Shown here in pieces: positions 34,509-42,780 of a DNA stretch of 64,000 nt; within the stretch, counting starts at the first letter, position 1, and each line of letters begins with the position of its first letter. Both the position numbers and the translations under genes were made by a program. Source of the DNA: Ornithinicoccus hortensis. GTDB lineage: Bacteria > Actinomycetota > Actinomycetes > Actinomycetales > Dermatophilaceae. The stretch covers positions 3,844,001 to 3,908,000 of the forward strand of contig NZ_VFOP01000001.1 in the NCBI RefSeq assembly GCF_006716185.1, read 5' to 3'. The notes beneath the pieces were generated by a model, which saw only the letters and a list, made by a program, of their open reading frames with translations, had not been told where the DNA came from and made no database searches.

Positions 34509-35257
34509 CCCACACCCTGCCCACCGAACCGACCTATGAGGGACTCGGTGAGTTCCACGACCTGTCCATGACCGCGCCGTGGGAGCGCCTGCGGCCACAC
34601 GTGCGCACCCTCTTCGCCGGGCTGCCCGCTACGTCCACCGTCGCCGACCTCGGCGCGGGGAGCGGCATGGGGACCCGGGTGCTGGCGCAGGAGAGCGGGG
34701 TGCGGATCGTGGCCCTCGAGCCGAGTCTGGTGATGCGGTCGGTGCTGACCGCCAGGGTGGGCGACAGCCCGGACCTGTCCCGCCGGGTGACCGTCCTGGC
34801 CGGTGCCCTACCGGTCGACCTGGACGCGTTGCCCCGGCCCCTCGACGGGTGCGTCTGCGCGCACATGCTCGGGCACCTGGACACCTCGGCCCGGCGCCGG
34901 CTGTGGCGCGGACTGGCCGACCGGTGCACCACCGGTGCTGTGGGACTGGTGACGACGGAGGAACGCCACGAGGACGACCTCGCCCGCACCGGGCGCCGGG
35001 CCGGCGAGCCGCTGGTCGAGACCCGCGTGCTCGGCGGCCTGGAATACCGGGCGGTCTACCGCGACGCGGGGACGCTCGGGAGCACCGACCGGTTCAGCAC
35101 CACCTACCAGGTGCTGGCGGACGGCGAGCTGCTGCGGGAGGCGACCTTCGCCGGGAGCTGGGCGCCGGTGTCCTACGAGGTCCTCGTCGACGAGCTGGGC
35201 AGCAGCGGTCTCCGGGCCCGCACCCTGGCTCCCGGTGTCGCGGCCATCACCCGTTAG
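34505..35257 (+). CDS. SAM-dependent methyltransferase
   Basis: The protein has 250 residues with a Rossmann methyltransferase core: motif I VADLGAGSGMGTRVLA near residue 47, the acidic IVALEPS at the end of strand 2, and LDGCVCAHMLGHL as motif IV. It is translationally coupled to the tandem GNAT gene and, by inference, under the same Zur-like operator. The pair could modify a small molecule such as a metallophore, but no synthase gene is nearby. It converges on the COG0523 fragment and overlaps it by four bases. Confidence 0.85.
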   Translation: MTHTLPTEPTYEGLGEFHDLSMTAPWERLRPHVRTLFAGLPATSTVADLGAGSGMGTRVLAQESGVRIVALEPSLVMRSVLTARVGDSPDLSRRVTVLAGALPVDLDALPRPLDGCVCAHMLGHLDTSARRRLWRGLADRCTTGAVGLVTTEERHEDDLARTGRRAGEPLVETRVLGGLEYRAVYRDAGTLGSTDRFSTTYQVLADGELLREATFAGSWAPVSYEVLVDELGSSGLRARTLAPGVAAITR

Positions 35258-35691
35258 GCGACCTGGGACGTCCTCCCGAGCCACGGCTCCAGCCCGTTCG
35301 TGGCCACGTCCCAGTGGGTTCCCCGGCTCCGCAACTCGGCCTCGGTCAGCACGATGTCGGCAACGACCTCCTCCAGCCGGTCCCGCGGGTCATCCTCCAG
35401 CAGGCCGTTGAACAGCCATCGGGTGAAGGGTCGGGCGCGCCCCCACGGACCCAGGGCTCCGATGCTCAGCTGGCCGCCGGCGCCCTCCCAGACACCTACC
35501 TGCTGCGGACGGCTCAGCGCCCAGAAGCACCCGCGTGACCGGAACCGGCCATCGACCAGGGAGTCGATGTCCCACTGCCACCGCTGCGGGTGCAGGGGCA
35601 CGCTCGCCGCGAGTTCTATCCGCCAGGCCCGACGCGTCTCGACGTCGCGACGCGGGCCCTGTCCGGACACCTGCACCCAGGGTTCGCTGTT
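35254..35691 (-). pseudogene. COG0523 C-terminal domain fragment
   Basis: Translation of this stretch aligns along its whole length with the CobW-C half of the protein at 32199: RSRGCFWALSRPQQVGVWEG here against RTRGCFWVASRPGQVGVW there, then WGRARPFTRWLF, and both end near GLEPWLG. Similarity begins at SEPWV (residues upstream of the GTG at 35676), immediately after an in-frame TGA. The whole GTP-binding half is therefore missing and the frame is closed. It is best read as the remnant of a duplicated gene. A stand-alone CobW-C protein of 140 residues from the GTG is possible. Confidence 0.7.
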
Positions 35692-35711
35692 GCTTCAAGG
35701 CTAGCCCCGCC

Positions 35712-37397
35712 TCAGAAGGTGCCGACGTTGCCGACCCGCAGCCGCTCGACTACGCCCATCACGGTGACGGTGAGCAACGACAGCACGACGGAAGCGGCGA
35801 GCGCCATCCCGAGGTTGTCGGCGCCCGGGCGGCTGATCAGGTCGTAGATCACGACCGGCACCGTGGGCCGGTCCGAGCGGGCCAGGAAGCTGGTGGCACC
35901 GAACTCCCCCAGCGATACCGCGAAGGCGAAGCCCGTCGCGGCCAGCAGCGGCCGCAGCATCACCGGGGCCTCCACCGTCCACGAGGCCCGCAGCGGTCCG
36001 GCCCCAAGGGTGGCAGCCGCCTGGCGCAACCGCGGGTCGATCGAGCGCAGCACCGGGGTGAGGGTGCGCACCACCAGCGGAAGCGCCACCATCGCCTGGG
36101 CGATCGGGACCAGCACGGGCGAGGTGCGCAGGTCGAACGGCGGCCGGTCCAGGGTGATCAGGAAGCCGAAGCCGACCGTGACCGCCGAGATCCCCAGCGG
36201 CAGCATGAAGGCGCCGTCCAGCCCCGCGACCAACCGGCGGGCGGACGGCATACGGGGCCGCCGGGAGACCACCACGGCCACGCACACCCCGAGCACCATC
36301 GCCAGGACGGTGGCGTCCAGGGCCGTGCGCAGCGAGTTCTCGACCGCCTCGGTGACGCTGGCCCGCATCGCCGGCGAGGCCTCCGGGTTGGTCAGCGCCC
36401 GGTAGTTGCCCAGGCCCCACCCGTCCCCCACCCGCAGCGAGCGGATCACCAGCGAACCCACGGGCAGCAGGATGAGCAGCACCGCCAGACCCGACACGGA
36501 GAGCACCGGGACGTCCCCCCGACGGGGAGTCCGCGCGGCCGAGCCGGTCCCGCCGCGCCTCAACGACTGCTCCCGCCGGCTCCTGGTGCGGGCGGCGATC
36601 GCCAGCATGGCCACGACGGCGACGAGCTGGACGATGGAGAGCACCGCGGCCGCCTGCAGGTCCAGGAACTGCGTAGTGAGCAGGTAGATCTCGGTCTCGA
36701 TCGTCCCGTAGCGCAATCCGCCTAGCGTCAGCACGACCCCGAAGGCGGTGGAGCAGAACAGGAAGACCAGCGTCCCCGCCGACACGATCGCCGGCGCCAG
36801 CGCGGGCAGCGTCACGGTCCGCAGCACCTGCCAGGGCGTGGCTCCCAGTGCCGCCGCGCTCTCCTCGGCCCGCCGGTCCAGCCCCTCCCACATCCCGCCG
36901 ACGGTGCGCACCACGACCGCCAGGTTGAAGAAGACGAAGGCCATCAGGATCGGCACCCAGTGCCCGTCGAGCCCGAGGAAGCCCAGCGGTCCCCCGCTGG
37001 AGAGCAGCGAGCGGAACATCACCCCGACCACCACGGTCGGCAGCACGAACGGCATCACCACGACCGCCCGCAGCAGGCCGCGCCCGGGGAACCGCAACCG
37101 GTACAGGGCAAAGGCCAGCGGTATGCCGAGGAGCAGGGTGATCAGACTGCCCGCCGCGGCCATCAGGAGAGTGAACAGGAGCACCCGCCCGGTCCGCGCT
37201 CGGCCGAGGACCTCGGGGATACCGGAGAAGTCCCACGCCCCGTCGGGCCGCAGGCCGCGGTCGAGCATGCCGCCGACCGGCCACCCGAAGAAGACGACCA
37301 GGAAGGCGACGGGCAGCAGCGCCAGCCCGACGAGCCCGAGGGCGGGCACCAACCGCAGCAGGCGGGACGACCTGCGGGTACGGGTGGGACGCAGCAT
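35712..37397 (-). CDS. thiP: Thiamine-type ABC transporter permease (ThiP-like, fused double permease)
   Basis: The protein has 561 residues with about 12 membrane helices and two binding-protein-dependent permease halves. The EAA loops read EESAAALGATPWQVLRTVTLP (about 185) and RQAAATLGAGPLRASWTVEAP (about 450). The double size is typical of ThiP and FbpB permeases. The TPP riboswitch directly upstream, with the ribosome site GGAGGAAG inside its 3' end, argues for thiamine (or a precursor) as substrate. No binding-protein gene is next to it and the likely ATPase lies 7.7 kb downstream, so the operon looks broken. Confidence 0.88.
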   Translation of the reverse strand: MLRPTRTRRSSRLLRLVPALGLVGLALLPVAFLVVFFGWPVGGMLDRGLRPDGAWDFSGIPEVLGRARTGRVLLFTLLMAAAGSLITLLLGIPLAFALYRLRFPGRGLLRAVVVMPFVLPTVVVGVMFRSLLSSGGPLGFLGLDGHWVPILMAFVFFNLAVVVRTVGGMWEGLDRRAEESAAALGATPWQVLRTVTLPALAPAIVSAGTLVFLFCSTAFGVVLTLGGLRYGTIETEIYLLTTQFLDLQAAAVLSIVQLVAVVAMLAIAARTRSRREQSLRRGGTGSAARTPRRGDVPVLSVSGLAVLLILLPVGSLVIRSLRVGDGWGLGNYRALTNPEASPAMRASVTEAVENSLRTALDATVLAMVLGVCVAVVVSRRPRMPSARRLVAGLDGAFMLPLGISAVTVGFGFLITLDRPPFDLRTSPVLVPIAQAMVALPLVVRTLTPVLRSIDPRLRQAAATLGAGPLRASWTVEAPVMLRPLLAATGFAFAVSLGEFGATSFLARSDRPTVPVVIYDLISRPGADNLGMALAASVVLSLLTVTVMGVVERLRVGNVGTF

Positions 37398-37400
37398 GTC

Positions 37401-37497
37401 GGTCGACTTCCTCCACCGGTACGAACCGGATCAGGTTCAAGGGTCTGCGGCGTCCTGTTCTCGCCGCACTCTCAGCGCTGACGCGCTCCCCTGTCGT
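37401..37497 (-). promoter_or_regulatory. TPP riboswitch (THI element)
   Basis: On the minus strand the conserved TPP aptamer blocks appear in order: ACAGGGGAGC, GCTGAGAGTGCGGC, CGCAGACCCTTGAACCTGAT, CCGGTTCGTACCGGTGGAGG and a closing GAAGTCG that pairs with the 5' CGAC. The start codon of the permease follows four bases after the aptamer. The Shine-Dalgarno is part of the 3' side, so TPP binding should block translation initiation. The family is well known, and the mechanism here is inferred from the overlap. Confidence 0.95.
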
Positions 37498-37559
37498 GCG
37501 CTGGCCACCCTACCGCTCCCCGGGAGGCCACCCGGTGGCACGGCCGGCCGACCGGCGGA

Positions 37560-37858
37560 CCCGCGGGAGCCCCACCCCTGCTGCTGCTCCAGGGACAGGC
37601 GAATTCGCACCGCTGGTGGGACGGCTTGCGTGCCTCGTTCGAGGCGACCTTCCGGACCATCACCATCGACTACCGCGAGGCGAGCACCCTGCTGGGTGAT
37701 CCGAGCATGACTCCGGAGGAGACGGCCGCCCTGTCCGGGCGGATCCCCGGTGCCCATCTCCGTGTGTGGCCACCGGGGAAGGCACGGGTTCTTCGAGAAG
37801 TTCTCACCAGAGGTGAACCCCATGGTGCTCGACTTCCTGGTGTCCCAACTCCCCTGAC
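37560..37858 (+). pseudogene. Alpha/beta hydrolase remnant with internal deletion and frameshift
   Basis: Reading from about 37560 gives APPLLLLQGQANSHRWWDG and then FRTITIDYR, the N-terminal beta strands of alpha/beta hydrolases. The sequence then jumps to MTPEETAALSGRIPGAHLRV, a segment that lies near the C terminus of that family. The central part with the nucleophile elbow is absent. About 20 codons later the frame must shift to give HGFFEKFSPEVNPMVLDFL and the final stop at 37858. Both defects make an active enzyme impossible. No start codon or ribosome site is evident. Confidence 0.75.
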
Positions 37859-37893
37859 GCATCCGTCCGTGCTGCCGACGATGCGCTGCCCCG

Positions 37894-38922
37894 TTAGGTG
37901 GCGACGCGGCCCAGCGTGGACTCCCGTGGCACCAACTCGGGCGCCAGGACCACGGATTCCACCGCGACCCCCTCGATGAGGTCGATCATCAGGTCGGCGG
38001 CGGCGGTCCCCATGTCGCGCATGGGCGAGCGCACCGAGGTCAGCGGTAACGGCGCGACCTCGGCCAACGACGTGTCGTTGTATCCCACGATGGCAACGTC
38101 CCTGCCGACCTGCAGACCGAGCGAATGCGCCGCGCCCATGGCGCCGAGGGCCGCGAAGTCGTTGACCGCAAAGATCGCCGACGGCGGGTCCGGTCGCTCC
38201 AGGCAACGCAGCGCCGCCGCGTAGCCGGACCGCGCATCGAAGCCGTTCTGCACCCGCAGATCCGTGGCCACCTCCCGGCCGAGCTCACCCAGGCGACCGA
38301 TGAATCCCTCGATCCGGTCGACCGCCGTGCTCGCCCAGGGGACACCGCCGATCACCGCCAGCCGCTGATGCCCGAGACCGGCCAGGTGATCCGCCACCAG
38401 CGCCCCACCTGCCACGTCGTCACACGTGGCGCTGATGTGATCACCCGATCGCCTGCTCACCAACACCACCGGTACGCCACGCCCGCGCAGCTCGTCCAAG
38501 AAGGTGTGGTCCAGGCTTGCATCACCGAAGATCAATCCATCCGACCGACGGGCCAGCGCCACGTCCGTGAGCCGCATCCGCAACTCGTCCTGGTCCTGGG
38601 TGTTCGCCACGTATGTCGTGTAGCCGCGCTCGATGGCTCTGCCCTGGATGCCCTCATAGATCGTGGCCAAGACCAGGTCGGACAACCGGGGCACCAATAC
38701 CGCCAGTTGACTGCTGCGCCGGGTGCGCAGCTGTCGGGCTGCAGGGTCTCGCATGTAGTTCAACTCACGCGCGACCTGCCGGATCCGGTCCGCGGTCTGC
38801 GGGCCAGCCGCCCTGCGGGACTCAGCACCCGTCGAGTGCAGCACTCTCGAGGCCGTGGACAGGTGCACCCTGGCGACCCGGGCGACATCGGCGAGTGTCG
38901 CCGGGCTCTGTGGTTCGGACAC
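37894..38922 (-). CDS. LacI-family regulator of the amidase-nitrilase operon
   Basis: The protein has 342 residues. The N-terminal helix-turn-helix reads TLADVARVARVHLSTASRVL and the hinge region has NYMRDPAARQLRTRR; a periplasmic-binding-protein-like effector domain follows. The GTG at 38922 is preceded by AGGAGAAG; the longer frame crosses the operator. The two palindromes at 38975-39000 between it and the divergent amidase gene are the expected binding sites. It probably represses the amidase operon and itself. The inducer would be an amide or nitrile, or a product of one. Confidence 0.92.
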   Translation of the reverse strand: MSEPQSPATLADVARVARVHLSTASRVLHSTGAESRRAAGPQTADRIRQVARELNYMRDPAARQLRTRRSSQLAVLVPRLSDLVLATIYEGIQGRAIERGYTTYVANTQDQDELRMRLTDVALARRSDGLIFGDASLDHTFLDELRGRGVPVVLVSRRSGDHISATCDDVAGGALVADHLAGLGHQRLAVIGGVPWASTAVDRIEGFIGRLGELGREVATDLRVQNGFDARSGYAAALRCLERPDPPSAIFAVNDFAALGAMGAAHSLGLQVGRDVAIVGYNDTSLAEVAPLPLTSVRSPMRDMGTAAADLMIDLIEGVAVESVVLAPELVPRESTLGRVAT

Positions 38923-38974
38923 ACACCCATCTTCTCCTGTCCCTTGACAACCACCAAGCCACCGGGTTGACTTG

Positions 38975-39000
38975 CCCAAACGTTTGGGCCAATCGATTGG
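38975..39000. promoter_or_regulatory. Two abutting LacI-type operators
   Basis: CCCAAACGTTTGGG (38975-38988) and CCAATCGATTGG (38989-39000) are two perfect palindromes, both with the central CG of LacI-family sites, placed end to end. TTGACA at 38944 and TTGACT at 38967 are possible -35 boxes. The second palindrome ends five bases before the amidase start codon, so bound repressor would cover the start region. Confidence 0.8.
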
Positions 39001-39005
39001 GTAAC

Positions 39006-40253
39006 ATGCGGAAAGATGGGCAACGGGCGGGATCTCCGGCGATGGAGGCGCTGCAGCGCGCCCGGGCGGTCGCCTCCCTCAATGCGTTCGTGACGCTGGT
39101 GGACCCACCACGCTCAGGCTCATCCCGGGAGCCCGGGCCGCTGGCCGGCGTGCCCTTCGCCGCCAAGGACAACATCGACACGGCGGGCATCCGCACGACC
39201 TGCGGGTCGCACCACTTCGCAGACCGAGTCCCCACCTCCGATGCCGACTGCATCGCCCGGCTCCTCGACGCCGGAGCGACGCTCATCGGGAAGACGCTCA
39301 CCCACGAGTTCGCCTACGGCCCGACCGGTGATTCCTCAGCGACCGGGCCGGCCCACCACCCCACCGATCCGGGGCGGATCACGGGTGGATCGAGCGCCGG
39401 TTCCGCCGCCGCCGTGGCCGCCGGCGTCGTGCCGTTCGCCCTGGGCACCGACACCGGTGGCTCCTCCCGGATCCCGGCTGCCTTGTGCGGTGTGCTCGGT
39501 TTCAAGCCCACGTACGGCGCGTTGTCGACCGCGGGTGCGTTCCCGCTGTCGCCGACCCTGGACACGATCGGCATCCTCGCGGCCTCGAGCGGCTGGCTGT
39601 CCCGCGTCTGGGCAGCCCTGACCCGCACCGCGGCGGTGCCGCACGACCCCGGCAGCATCGCCTGGGTCTCGTTCACGGACGACGCGCCCGTCGACCCCCG
39701 CGTGGGGTCCGCCGTCGCAGCCTGGGGAGCGGACGCGATCACTGGCTCCGTCCGCCTGCCGTCGACGGCCCGGTTCACCGCCATCTACCAGGCGATCCAG
39801 GGGTGGGAGGCCTCCCAGGTGCACGCCGACCTGCTGGCCGGCAGCCCCCAGCTGTACCAGTCCGATGTCCGGGAACGACTCCTCGATGCCTCCCACGTCA
39901 CGGCGTCGAGCTATCGGCGCGCGCTCACCCAACGGGACCAGCTGCGTCTGGAGTTGGGCGGGATCTTCGACTCGGTCGGATTCCTCGCCCTGCCCACCTG
40001 CCCGATCACGGCACCGCCGCTGGGCGTCGAACAGGTGGTGGTGCAGGGGCGGCTCATCCCGGTGCGCGAGGCCCTGTTGAGTCTGACCAACCCCTGGAGC
40101 GTGCTGGGTTGGCCCGCCCTGAGCATCCCTGCCGGCACCGTGGACGGACTCCCCGTCGGGATCCAGCTCGTCGGGCCGCCGGGCAGCGACGCCCACCTCA
40201 TCTCCATCGCCCACACCCTGATAAACCGCCATGCACCGAAGGAGTCTTCATGA
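39006..40253 (+). CDS. Amidase (amidase-signature family)
   Basis: The protein has 415 residues from the ATG at 39006; the alternative ATG at 39042 would shorten it by 12. The Ser-Ser-Lys triad is visible: K54 in FAAKDNID, cis-Ser S129/S130 in [10 protein letters not shown], and the nucleophile S153 in [13 protein letters not shown]. Such enzymes hydrolyse amides to acid and ammonia. At 415 residues it is at the short end of the family, and the middle region is compact. It overlaps the nitrilase gene and follows a LacI operator, so it is part of an inducible nitrogen or carbon scavenging operon. Confidence 0.92.
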   Translation: MRKDGQRAGSPAMEALQRARAVASLNAFVTLVDPPRSGSSREPGPLAGVPFAAKDNIDTAGIRTTCGSHHFADRVPTSDADCIARLLDAGATLIGKTLTHEFAYGPTGDSSATGPAHHPTDPGRITGGSSAGSAAAVAAGVVPFALGTDTGGSSRIPAALCGVLGFKPTYGALSTAGAFPLSPTLDTIGILAASSGWLSRVWAALTRTAAVPHDPGSIAWVSFTDDAPVDPRVGSAVAAWGADAITGSVRLPSTARFTAIYQAIQGWEASQVHADLLAGSPQLYQSDVRERLLDASHVTASSYRRALTQRDQLRLELGGIFDSVGFLALPTCPITAPPLGVEQVVVQGRLIPVREALLSLTNPWSVLGWPALSIPAGTVDGLPVGIQLVGPPGSDAHLISIAHTLINRHAPKESS

Positions 40254-41140
40254 CCGACACCCAGCCGATGAGCCCACTGAAGGTCGCTGCCGTGCAGTTC
40301 GATATGCAGGTCGGCCTGGACAACAAGGAGGCCAACGTCGAGTCCTGCGTGCGGCTGATCCGGGAGGCCGCCGCCGCAGGCGCCCAACTGGTCGTGCTCC
40401 CGGAGCTCGCCACGACGGGCTACTCGTTCAGCAACCGCGAGGAGGCCTACCAGCACGCCGAGGCCGTCCCGGACGGGCCCACGATCCAGCGACTGGTCCA
40501 GCTCTGCGCGGACGAGGGCTTGTATGTCGTGTGCGGGGTCGCCGAGCTCGACGGCGTGCTGATGTATGACACCGCGGTGCTGATCGGGCCCGACGGCTAC
40601 GTCGGCCGCTACCGCAAGACGCACCTCTGGAACAGGGAGAAGCTCGTCTTCGAGCCGGGCAACGAGGGCTTCCCCGTCTTCGACACCCCGGTCGGCCGGA
40701 TCGGGCTGCTGATTTGCTGGGACATCTGGTTCCCGGAGGTCGCCCGTATCCTTGCGGCCCAGGGCGCCGACATCATCTGTTCCACCAACGACTGGGTCTT
40801 CACCCCACCGCCGCTGTTCGACGAGTCCGGCAAGGCGATGGCCAGTTACCTCACCATGGCGGCCTCGCACTCCAACGGGGTGCCGATCATCGCTGCCGAC
40901 CGGGTGGGCGAGGAACGCGGGGCCAAGTTCCTCGGGTGTTCGCTCATCACCGGGCACAACGGGTGGCCCATCGGCGGCGTCGCCAGCGCCGAGGAGGAGA
41001 CGATCCTGTATGCCGACCTGGACGTGGTCGCCAGCCGGTCGGCCGTCGTCTGGAACACGCTGAACGACCTCCCGCGGGACCGCCGGCGGGACCTGTATGA
41101 CGAGCTGCTGGGCTACCCGGGGCAGGCGCAGGCCCGGTGA
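40250..41140 (+). CDS. Nitrilase/CN-hydrolase family amidohydrolase
   Basis: The protein has 296 residues with the complete Glu-Lys-Cys triad: E52 in LPELATTGYS, K123 in YRKTHLW and C156 in LICWDIWFPE. The RKTHLW and CWDIWFPE forms are those of carbamoylase and aliphatic-amidase branches rather than true nitrilases, so hydrolysis of an amide or N-carbamoyl compound is more likely than of a nitrile. It is preceded by AAGGAG, overlaps the amidase stop and overlaps the following membrane gene by a GTGA. Confidence 0.92.
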   Translation: MTDTQPMSPLKVAAVQFDMQVGLDNKEANVESCVRLIREAAAAGAQLVVLPELATTGYSFSNREEAYQHAEAVPDGPTIQRLVQLCADEGLYVVCGVAELDGVLMYDTAVLIGPDGYVGRYRKTHLWNREKLVFEPGNEGFPVFDTPVGRIGLLICWDIWFPEVARILAAQGADIICSTNDWVFTPPPLFDESGKAMASYLTMAASHSNGVPIIAADRVGEERGAKFLGCSLITGHNGWPIGGVASAEEETILYADLDVVASRSAVVWNTLNDLPRDRRRDLYDELLGYPGQAQAR

Positions 41141-42330
41141 GCGCACCAACCATCCCGGCGAATCGTCGCGACAGCGCCGCGGCGCTTTGGGGCGCCGGGA
41201 TCGTGCTCATCGGGGTCGTCTCACTCCTGGGCTGGGGGCTGTCCCGGTTCCCCGGATGGGATGCCTGGCCCTCCTACGAGACGTGGGCAGGGGATCTGAC
41301 GTCGCCGCTCAACTGGGCCCTGTGGGTGATCGGCGACACCAACGAAGCGCCGTTCTACAAGAGTGCCCTGGCCGGGATCGGGATGACCCTGGGGGCGCTC
41401 CTGGCGCACGTCCTGTGGCGCCGGCGCAGCAGGGCCATGGGGATCCCGGTCTCCTATGGCAGTGGGCGCCTGCCCTGGATCCTGGTCGCGTCGTGGGTCT
41501 CCCTGATCCTGGCCAACGGGATGTGGCAGTGGACCATCAGCGATGAGTTCCCCTGGCAACCCACCTTCGTCACCTTCGTCTCGGTCCCTGCCGCGGTCGT
41601 CCTGGTGTACGGCGGCGGCTGGGCGCGGGCCCTGACCGCAGCCGTCCTCGGGGCAGTGCTGACCACGCCGATCTCCATCCTGACGGTGATGTATGTCTGC
41701 ACCCCGCTGGAACTCCCCTCGGTCGTCGGCAACGTCACCGGGATGTGGGCCGGGGGTCTCATCGCCTTCGCCCTCTGTCGCCGACTCCCCCACATGGCCC
41801 GCACGACCGAGCCGGCCGACGAGGACGCCGGCCCGCCCGCTGCTCCATCGATCCAGACTCCGGGCTGGGTGGTCCGCCGGGCGCTGGCCGACTTCACCGA
41901 GCCCACCTTCTACGGCAACGAGTGGGCCTCGGCCGGTCTGCTGCTCGGCGCGACCCTGGAGTTCCTCCTCAACCCGGCATCTCCTGTGTATGGGTCAGGG
42001 CTGTTCCCCGGGGTGCTGGCTGCCCAGTTCATCGCGGCAACCCTCGGCGTGCTGCTCTTCCGCAGGCAGTGGGCGGAGAAGGGCTTCTACTCGACGTTCA
42101 TCCCGATCGTGTCGATCGCGCCGGCCCTGGTGGTGACCTTCGGCTCAGCACCCCTGGTGGTCGCCGTGGCAGGCGTCCTCGGTGCACTCGCCGGGCCCCC
42201 GCTGGGCGATGTTCTCTCTCGGGTGCTGCCGCCCGACTTCCACCCGTACATCGCCTATGTCTTCGCCATGACGGTGAGCGTGGCCGTGCTGGTGCCGCTG
42301 TTGCGGGCCGTCCCGGGTTTCGGCCCGTAG
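41137..42330 (+). CDS. Uncharacterised multi-pass membrane protein of the amidase operon
   Basis: The protein has 397 residues with about ten hydrophobic helices and a hydrophilic linker near residues 225-250. The N-terminal half has PSYETWAGDLTSPLNWALWV and the second half begins FTEPTFYGNEWASAGLLLGA; no standard transporter signature is visible. Its start overlaps the nitrilase stop. By position it is the likely uptake system for the amide or nitrile substrate, which would make it an unrecognised transporter type. A membrane-bound regulator or enzyme cannot be ruled out. Confidence 0.7.
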   Translation: MSAPTIPANRRDSAAALWGAGIVLIGVVSLLGWGLSRFPGWDAWPSYETWAGDLTSPLNWALWVIGDTNEAPFYKSALAGIGMTLGALLAHVLWRRRSRAMGIPVSYGSGRLPWILVASWVSLILANGMWQWTISDEFPWQPTFVTFVSVPAAVVLVYGGGWARALTAAVLGAVLTTPISILTVMYVCTPLELPSVVGNVTGMWAGGLIAFALCRRLPHMARTTEPADEDAGPPAAPSIQTPGWVVRRALADFTEPTFYGNEWASAGLLLGATLEFLLNPASPVYGSGLFPGVLAAQFIAATLGVLLFRRQWAEKGFYSTFIPIVSIAPALVVTFGSAPLVVAVAGVLGALAGPPLGDVLSRVLPPDFHPYIAYVFAMTVSVAVLVPLLRAVPGFGP

Positions 42331-42391
42331 CACCCTGATCGCGCCCTCGCACGGACGCGGGCCCGGCCGCGCTGGAGTGAACGGGTTGCGC

Positions 42392-42736
42392 TCAGGCCGG
42401 GTCGAGTTCGACCTGCACGGTCACCCGCCCCCGCGCGTCTGTGGCGCTCACCGCGTGACCGGTGCGGCGGACCCCGTCGAGCACGAGAGACAGTGGCGCA
42501 CCGGTGCCGCTGAAGTTGCGCCACCAGGACTTCTGGTCCGGCAGCGCCACCTGGATCGTGACCCGGTCACCGCGCCGGCGATACCCCACGACCAGCCGGA
42601 ACGCCCGGCCCGACCTGCGGCCCGTGTATTCGAGTTCGGCGAGCGACCGTCCGACAAAGGTCCCGACGAGCGGCAGGCGAAGCAGCGGCCGGACGGCACG
42701 GTTGACGACCGGGGCGGTCTTCTGGAGCAGGGTCAT
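42392..42736 (-). CDS. DUF385 / deazaflavin-dependent nitroreductase-like protein
   Basis: The protein has 114 residues from the ATG at 42736. It fits the small split-barrel DUF385 (Ddn-like) group: LEYTGRRSGRAFRLVVGY near residue 35 and QKSWWRNFSGTGAPL near residue 67 are the F420-binding-type motifs. It is likely a cytoplasmic F420-dependent reductase or binding protein. It follows the dehydrogenase gene after a 44-base gap on the same strand and may be transcribed with it. Confidence 0.8.
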   Translation of the reverse strand: MTLLQKTAPVVNRAVRPLLRLPLVGTFVGRSLAELEYTGRRSGRAFRLVVGYRRRGDRVTIQVALPDQKSWWRNFSGTGAPLSLVLDGVRRTGHAVSATDARGRVTVQVELDPA

Positions 42737-42780
42737 GGCTCCATTCTCTGGCGTCCCCACCCATCGACCGAATCCGCCGG

